NCBI GenBank assembly: GCA_937958885.1
Contig: CALGMT010000004.1
Coordinates: forward strand, 31,770-95,769
Direction: 5' to 3'
Length of the DNA stretch: 64,000 bases
Source: an uncultured bacterium
GTDB lineage: Bacteria; Verrucomicrobiota; Kiritimatiellia; CAIVKH01
Shown piece after piece: positions 61,172 to 64,000 of the stretch. Each line of letters begins with the position of its first letter. Position 1 is the stretch's first letter. Position numbers and translations under genes: made by a program. The notes below the pieces were generated by a model that saw nothing but the letters and a program-made list of their open reading frames with translations, was not told the DNA's origin and made no database searches.

Positions 61172-62668
61172 CTATTCTTCGCGCAGCGTGATCACGCGCG
61201 GCTTGCTCAACCGCGTGCAGAATTCCGTCGTCGTATTGAGGTGCTTGCGTAAATCCTCCAGCGTAGCCTTGAACTGCTCCGATGATGCAACAGTCGTCAA
61301 ACTCTGGTCGATCGACTGGCTCACCTTGAGCAGGCTCTCGATGCCTGACGCCAATCGCGAAACCTCCTGCATCCTCGCCGCAAGGTCGCGCGCCGCGGAC
61401 AGTGTTTGCTCCGTAACCTCGCGCGTGTTGGCCTGAATCGCTTCGGCCCCTTGCCGGTAGGACTGAGCAACGCGATCTGCGGTGGTGTTGATTTCCGTGA
61501 CCACTTCTTTGAATCGGGCCGCCTCTTCCTCGCCTACGCGGCGTCGCGCCTCGATCGTGCGGTCGTCCTGCTTGCGCAATTCATCGGCTAGGCCGCGCAG
61601 ACTCTGCTCCACCGAGGAGCCCGCGCCCTGCAGGTTCTCGGCAAGGCGCTGGCTCAAATCGCGGAGCGTCGTTTCATATTTGACGGTCATGCCGCTGAAA
61701 CGCTCTTCCACCGTGGCGGCCGCCTTTTCGATCGATCGTGTGAACACCTCATCATACCGGTCGGGATCCGGAATGTAGCGGCGGAAGGCCGCCTCGATGG
61801 AGTCCTCGAGATTTTCAATGACGATCGGCTTTTGTTCCGGCGACGGCAGCCGAGCGAGCAAGACATCATCCAGATAATTGTCTAATTCGCCGAAGAGATT
61901 CTCCTCGCGCCGCTGAAACGCGGTGAGCGGGAACATCAGCAGCGTGGTCAAGATGAGGGCCAGTAGCGTGGTATCGAAGGCGACGCCGAGGCCGACGGTC
62001 ACCTGGCCAATCGCCTCTTTAATCGCTCCCACGTCAGCAGAACCACCCAGCACGCCGAACCCTGCGACGGCCTGACCGAGACCGTTGACCGTTCCGATAA
62101 ACCCCAGGATCGGTATAGCCCACATCAGCACGCGCGAGAGCGCGTATGAGGAATCAGAGGCGCTCTGATCACGGGCCGATTCTGTCTGCAGATACGTTGC
62201 CACGCGAGAAACATCCTTGGTGCCCAGCCAAAGCGCCAGCGCGCGGTCTAGTCGATTGAGGAGAATGCTCCATTCGAATTCGGGCCGCTGTGGGAGGGAA
62301 TCACGGAACGACTGCAGGGCCGCATCGTCATTCAGGTCGAGTTCGGGCGGCAACGGGTTTGATGCGACGACGCGCAAATTCCTGCTCACGATCTTGCTTT
62401 TCAAGATAATCATGGCGCCGACCATGAAGGACATCAGCAGTTCGAGATACTGCACCGGTCCGCGCCCGTTGATGATGCCGTAGAGATAGTCGGCTTTAGT
62501 GCCCTTGAGCGGGACCACCGCAAAGGCGACCAGCAGAGTTCCGAGAATACCTACGGCAATTTGAATAAAAACATTGGCGTCCGTACCCGGTCGCGCTCCG
62601 CGCAGCGATTGAAGGTCTTCGGGACTGGCATCGACGATCATTTCGGCATGTTCGTGTTCCTGCTCCAT
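61172..62668 (-). CDS. ExbB/MotA/TolQ-like proton channel with long C-terminal helical tail
   Basis: A 498-residue inner-membrane protein. Helices are predicted at about 30-52, 70-92, 180-205 and 225-255. The MotA/ExbB core ALSRVLMWAIPILGFIGTVNGLGQAVAGFGVLGG and TVGLGVAFDTTLLALILTTLLMFPLTAF contains TM3 and TM4, with Thr residues near the channel path. Residues about 290-498 are hydrophilic and strongly helical (LRDLSQRLAENLQGAGSSVEQSLRGLADELRKQ), an intracellular coiled-coil tail like ZorA or some MotA proteins. It is followed by two ExbD-like genes. The role is unknown. Confidence 0.8.
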   Translation of the reverse strand: MEQEHEHAEMIVDASPEDLQSLRGARPGTDANVFIQIAVGILGTLLVAFAVVPLKGTKADYLYGIINGRGPVQYLELLMSFMVGAMIILKSKIVSRNLRVVASNPLPPELDLNDDAALQSFRDSLPQRPEFEWSILLNRLDRALALWLGTKDVSRVATYLQTESARDQSASDSSYALSRVLMWAIPILGFIGTVNGLGQAVAGFGVLGGSADVGAIKEAIGQVTVGLGVAFDTTLLALILTTLLMFPLTAFQRREENLFGELDNYLDDVLLARLPSPEQKPIVIENLEDSIEAAFRRYIPDPDRYDEVFTRSIEKAAATVEERFSGMTVKYETTLRDLSQRLAENLQGAGSSVEQSLRGLADELRKQDDRTIEARRRVGEEEAARFKEVVTEINTTADRVAQSYRQGAEAIQANTREVTEQTLSAARDLAARMQEVSRLASGIESLLKVSQSIDQSLTTVASSEQFKATLEDLRKHLNTTTEFCTRLSKPRVITLREE

Positions 62669-62756
62669 GATACCCCCACTGGAATAAGGCTTGTTGGACC
62701 GGCACCTGCGAATACGCGATTATCCGACAGTGCACCCTCAAAACGATACTGCGGAC

Positions 62757-62785
62757 ATAATCCAGATGTGGGAGCCGGAAGTCAA
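62757..62785 (-). promoter_or_regulatory. Candidate promoter of the ExbB/ExbD-like operon
   Basis: On the minus strand TTGACT (62785-62780), a 17-base spacer and GATTAT (62762-62757). It lies about 90 bases upstream of the ExbB-like start codon, which has a GGGGGT upstream. Confidence 0.6.
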
Positions 62786-62903
62786 TATCTGTCCTGGCGG
62801 CAAATGGATTTTTTGCGATGCGGAAGCAATCGCCTTGCAAAGACCCGGATTGCTCGCATAGTCTCTACGCCATTGCGAATCACACTGCCCCGCGTTCGCA
62901 CGA

Positions 62904-62995
<92 letters not shown>

Positions 62996-62996
62996 T

Positions 62997-63018
62997 CCCG
63001 ACCGCAAAGCGCGTCGGG
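62997..63018 (+). terminator. Hairpin directly after tRNA-Ser
   Basis: CCCGAC (62997-63002) pairs with GTCGGG (63013-63018), and the loop can pair further (CGC-AAA-GCG). It starts just after the CCA end and may terminate or help process the tRNA transcript. There is no T-run. The rest of the gap to 63204 holds a GTCCCGCC-TC-GGCGGGAC palindrome (63105-63122) and no recognisable gene. Confidence 0.35.
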
Positions 63019-63204
63019 TAGGTACTGGCTGGCCCGGTCGCCGCCCATGTGACGACGGCGCCCCCGCCGACCAGTTCGTTCCGCCCGTCTTTCTCGTGCG
63101 CCGAAGTCCCGCCTCGGCGGGACGAAGGAGGATCGTCTTCGTCTTCGGGGGCGCGCGCGCAATCAGATCCAGCAATCGGCGTAGCCGCCCTGTCCGCATA
63201 ATTC

Positions 63205-63690
63205 CTAGCCAAGAACGAACCTGGCCCGCTCGCGACGCAACATCTCGAACGGCGTCATAACCTTCACGCCCAGCGCAATACAGGGATTGGGAATCTTGAT
63301 GATCTTGGTGGAAGGCGCAGCCTTCTCGTGGGTCACGACGGTGTATCCGTGAGCCAGGGCATGGGCGACAAGGTAGTAGTCTGCCACCTGCAGGAATGTG
63401 TTTACAGCAGCGGGGTCGTACCTCTGTCCCATGGCCCAAGCGCTTACCGTTCCGAGCGCAGGAAGAAGTGCGGCGTCCGGTTTAAGGAAGAAGCCTGGCC
63501 CGCGCTGTTCGGCCCAATCGGAAAGCTCGTCGCCGCCGGCGGCGAGTTCATCGCCGACCTTCTCGATGCTGAACACTTCGCCGGCTGCATTCCTTTGGAT
63601 CAGCCAATCCCAGAAGCCCGGGCAGAAGTCTAAGCCATAATGCAAGTTCTTCGCCTGAATGAAGACATTCGAATCGAGGAGATACGGCAT
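63205..63690 (-). CDS. PIN-domain protein (DUF4411 family)
   Basis: A 161-residue PIN-domain protein. The N-terminus MPYLLDSNVFIQAKNLHYG contains the first acidic residue (LDSNVF). FSIEKVGDELAAG carries the second, and DYYLVAHALAHGYTVVTHE the later acidic residues. Family members are often the RNase part of a two-gene defence or toxin-like module. Its ATG overlaps the stop of the upstream gene (TGATG), so translation is coupled. No separate antitoxin-like gene downstream is seen. Confidence 0.85.
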   Translation of the reverse strand: MPYLLDSNVFIQAKNLHYGLDFCPGFWDWLIQRNAAGEVFSIEKVGDELAAGGDELSDWAEQRGPGFFLKPDAALLPALGTVSAWAMGQRYDPAAVNTFLQVADYYLVAHALAHGYTVVTHEKAAPSTKIIKIPNPCIALGVKVMTPFEMLRRERARFVLG

Positions 63691-64000
63691 CAGGCGATCC
63701 CCAGACTGTGACCGAGTTCCCGGAAGGTCGCGAGCTTCGAAAAGCCCAGTAGACGGAAAGCATCGCGGTGCAGCGTCTGACCCTCCAGCGTGCTGGTAAT
63801 CAAGGCGCTCGCGAAGCGTTTGCTGACTCTCGCCGCCTGTGTCAGATAGAAGTTCCCGCCGGCGCCTCTTGGGATCGCGAACAATCTCTCTAATTCCGCG
63901 TGATACGCCGTCCAGAGTTCGTCTTGCGTCAAATGGCCTGCGTCGTAAATCCGGCGCAGAACGACCAGTGTGCTGACCTTGAACCATCGCGCCAGCCGCG
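63690..64000 (-). CDS. ImmA/IrrE family metallopeptidase, C-terminal part (runs off window)
   Basis: The open frame continues past the window edge, so only about 103 C-terminal residues are visible. Reading on the minus strand they include RLARWFKVSTLVVLRRIYDAG, then GGNFYLTQAARVSKRFASAL and TLEGQTLHRDAFRLLGFSKL. These match the C-terminal region of COG2856 proteins (an XRE-type HTH plus an ImmA/IrrE HExxH metallopeptidase). The HTH and HExxH portions would be outside the window. The TTG at 63932 is not the start. Coupling to DUF4411 is a recurring gene pair. Confidence 0.78.
   Translation of the reverse strand, partial: RLARWFKVSTLVVLRRIYDAGHLTQDELWTAYHAELERLFAIPRGAGGNFYLTQAARVSKRFASALITSTLEGQTLHRDAFRLLGFSKLATFRELGHSLGIA

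Noticed and set aside
59971-62668. Zorya-type anti-phage defence system
   Set aside because: The channel protein with a helical tail resembles ZorA, but the small partners have no peptidoglycan-binding ZorB domain, and zorC, zorD or zorE are not adjacent.
62669-62903. Gene in the gap between the ExbB-like gene and tRNA-Ser
   Set aside because: Only the promoter and leader of the ExbB-like operon are visible; small open frames there lack start signals and motifs.

Overview
This is a gene-dense chromosomal window of about 60% G+C from a Gram-negative bacterium. lpxA, fabZ, a GspD secretin, outer-membrane lipoproteins and a porin show a lipopolysaccharide-bearing outer membrane. The mix fits the PVC superphylum (Verrucomicrobiota/Kiritimatiellota-like): large secreted proteins with thrombospondin-3 type DSDGDG repeats, ExbB/ExbD-like triplets, and housekeeping operons in unusual orders. 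The taxon is an inference. No ribosomal RNA, phage, insertion sequence or CRISPR array was seen.

Layout. 1-8.6 kb: the 3' end of RNase P RNA, a GspC-like protein, RNase R, glycogen synthase, then signal peptidase I, LepA and Rpe on the minus strand. 8.7-15.6 kb (minus): NrdR with an unknown partner gene, a tiny lysine-rich peptide gene with its own promoter and terminator, then a tightly overlapped operon prfB (programmed +1 frameshift)-trpC-trpF-trpB-yicC-gmk. 15.6-24.4 kb (plus): two lipoproteins, a secreted endonuclease/phosphatase-fold protein, an organophosphate:phosphate antiporter-like MFS carrier, and a three-gene ABC importer behind a Pho-box-like repeat. 24.4-27.2 kb: a SAM-I riboswitch controlling metY-metX (direct sulfhydrylation). 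27.3-35.0 kb: a Nudix hydrolase, then an FAD oxidoreductase, a DUF1365-cyclopropane synthase fusion, an ion transporter, an SDR, an SRPBCC protein and a photolyase. This resembles the singlet-oxygen/photo-oxidative lipid clusters of proteobacteria. 35.0-43.7 kb: a complete phosphate regulon, phoB-porin-pstS-pstC-pstA-pstB-phoU, preceded by 11-bp-phased CTAACA-like repeats. 43.7-52.1 kb: a 1191-residue secreted purple-acid-phosphatase-like protein, a PHP histidinol-phosphatase-like enzyme, and an ABC-2 exporter with a membrane-anchored helical-repeat protein. 52.2-62.7 kb (minus): a family 5 solute-binding protein, the run fabZ-lpxA-gspD-gspE-gspF, and a three-gene ExbB/ExbD-like motor. 62.9-64 kb: tRNA-Ser(GCU), followed by a PIN-domain (DUF4411) gene coupled to an ImmA/IrrE-family gene that runs off the window.

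How the parts work together. The phosphate genes form one regulon. Similar repeats at the ABC importer (19.56 kb) and at the phosphatase/PHP intergenic region (47.27 kb) suggest that PhoB may also control organophosphate or phosphonate uptake and phosphate scavenging. The Gsp genes encode part of a type II secretion or type IV pilus-like system that could export the large secreted enzymes. The most unusual items are the ExbB-like channel with two different ExbD-like partners, only one of which keeps the proton-carrying aspartate; the 19-residue lysine-rich peptide with a long structured leader; the DUF1365-CFA fusion; a porin gene that appears to start at ATC; and the ImmA-PIN pair beside tRNA-Ser.
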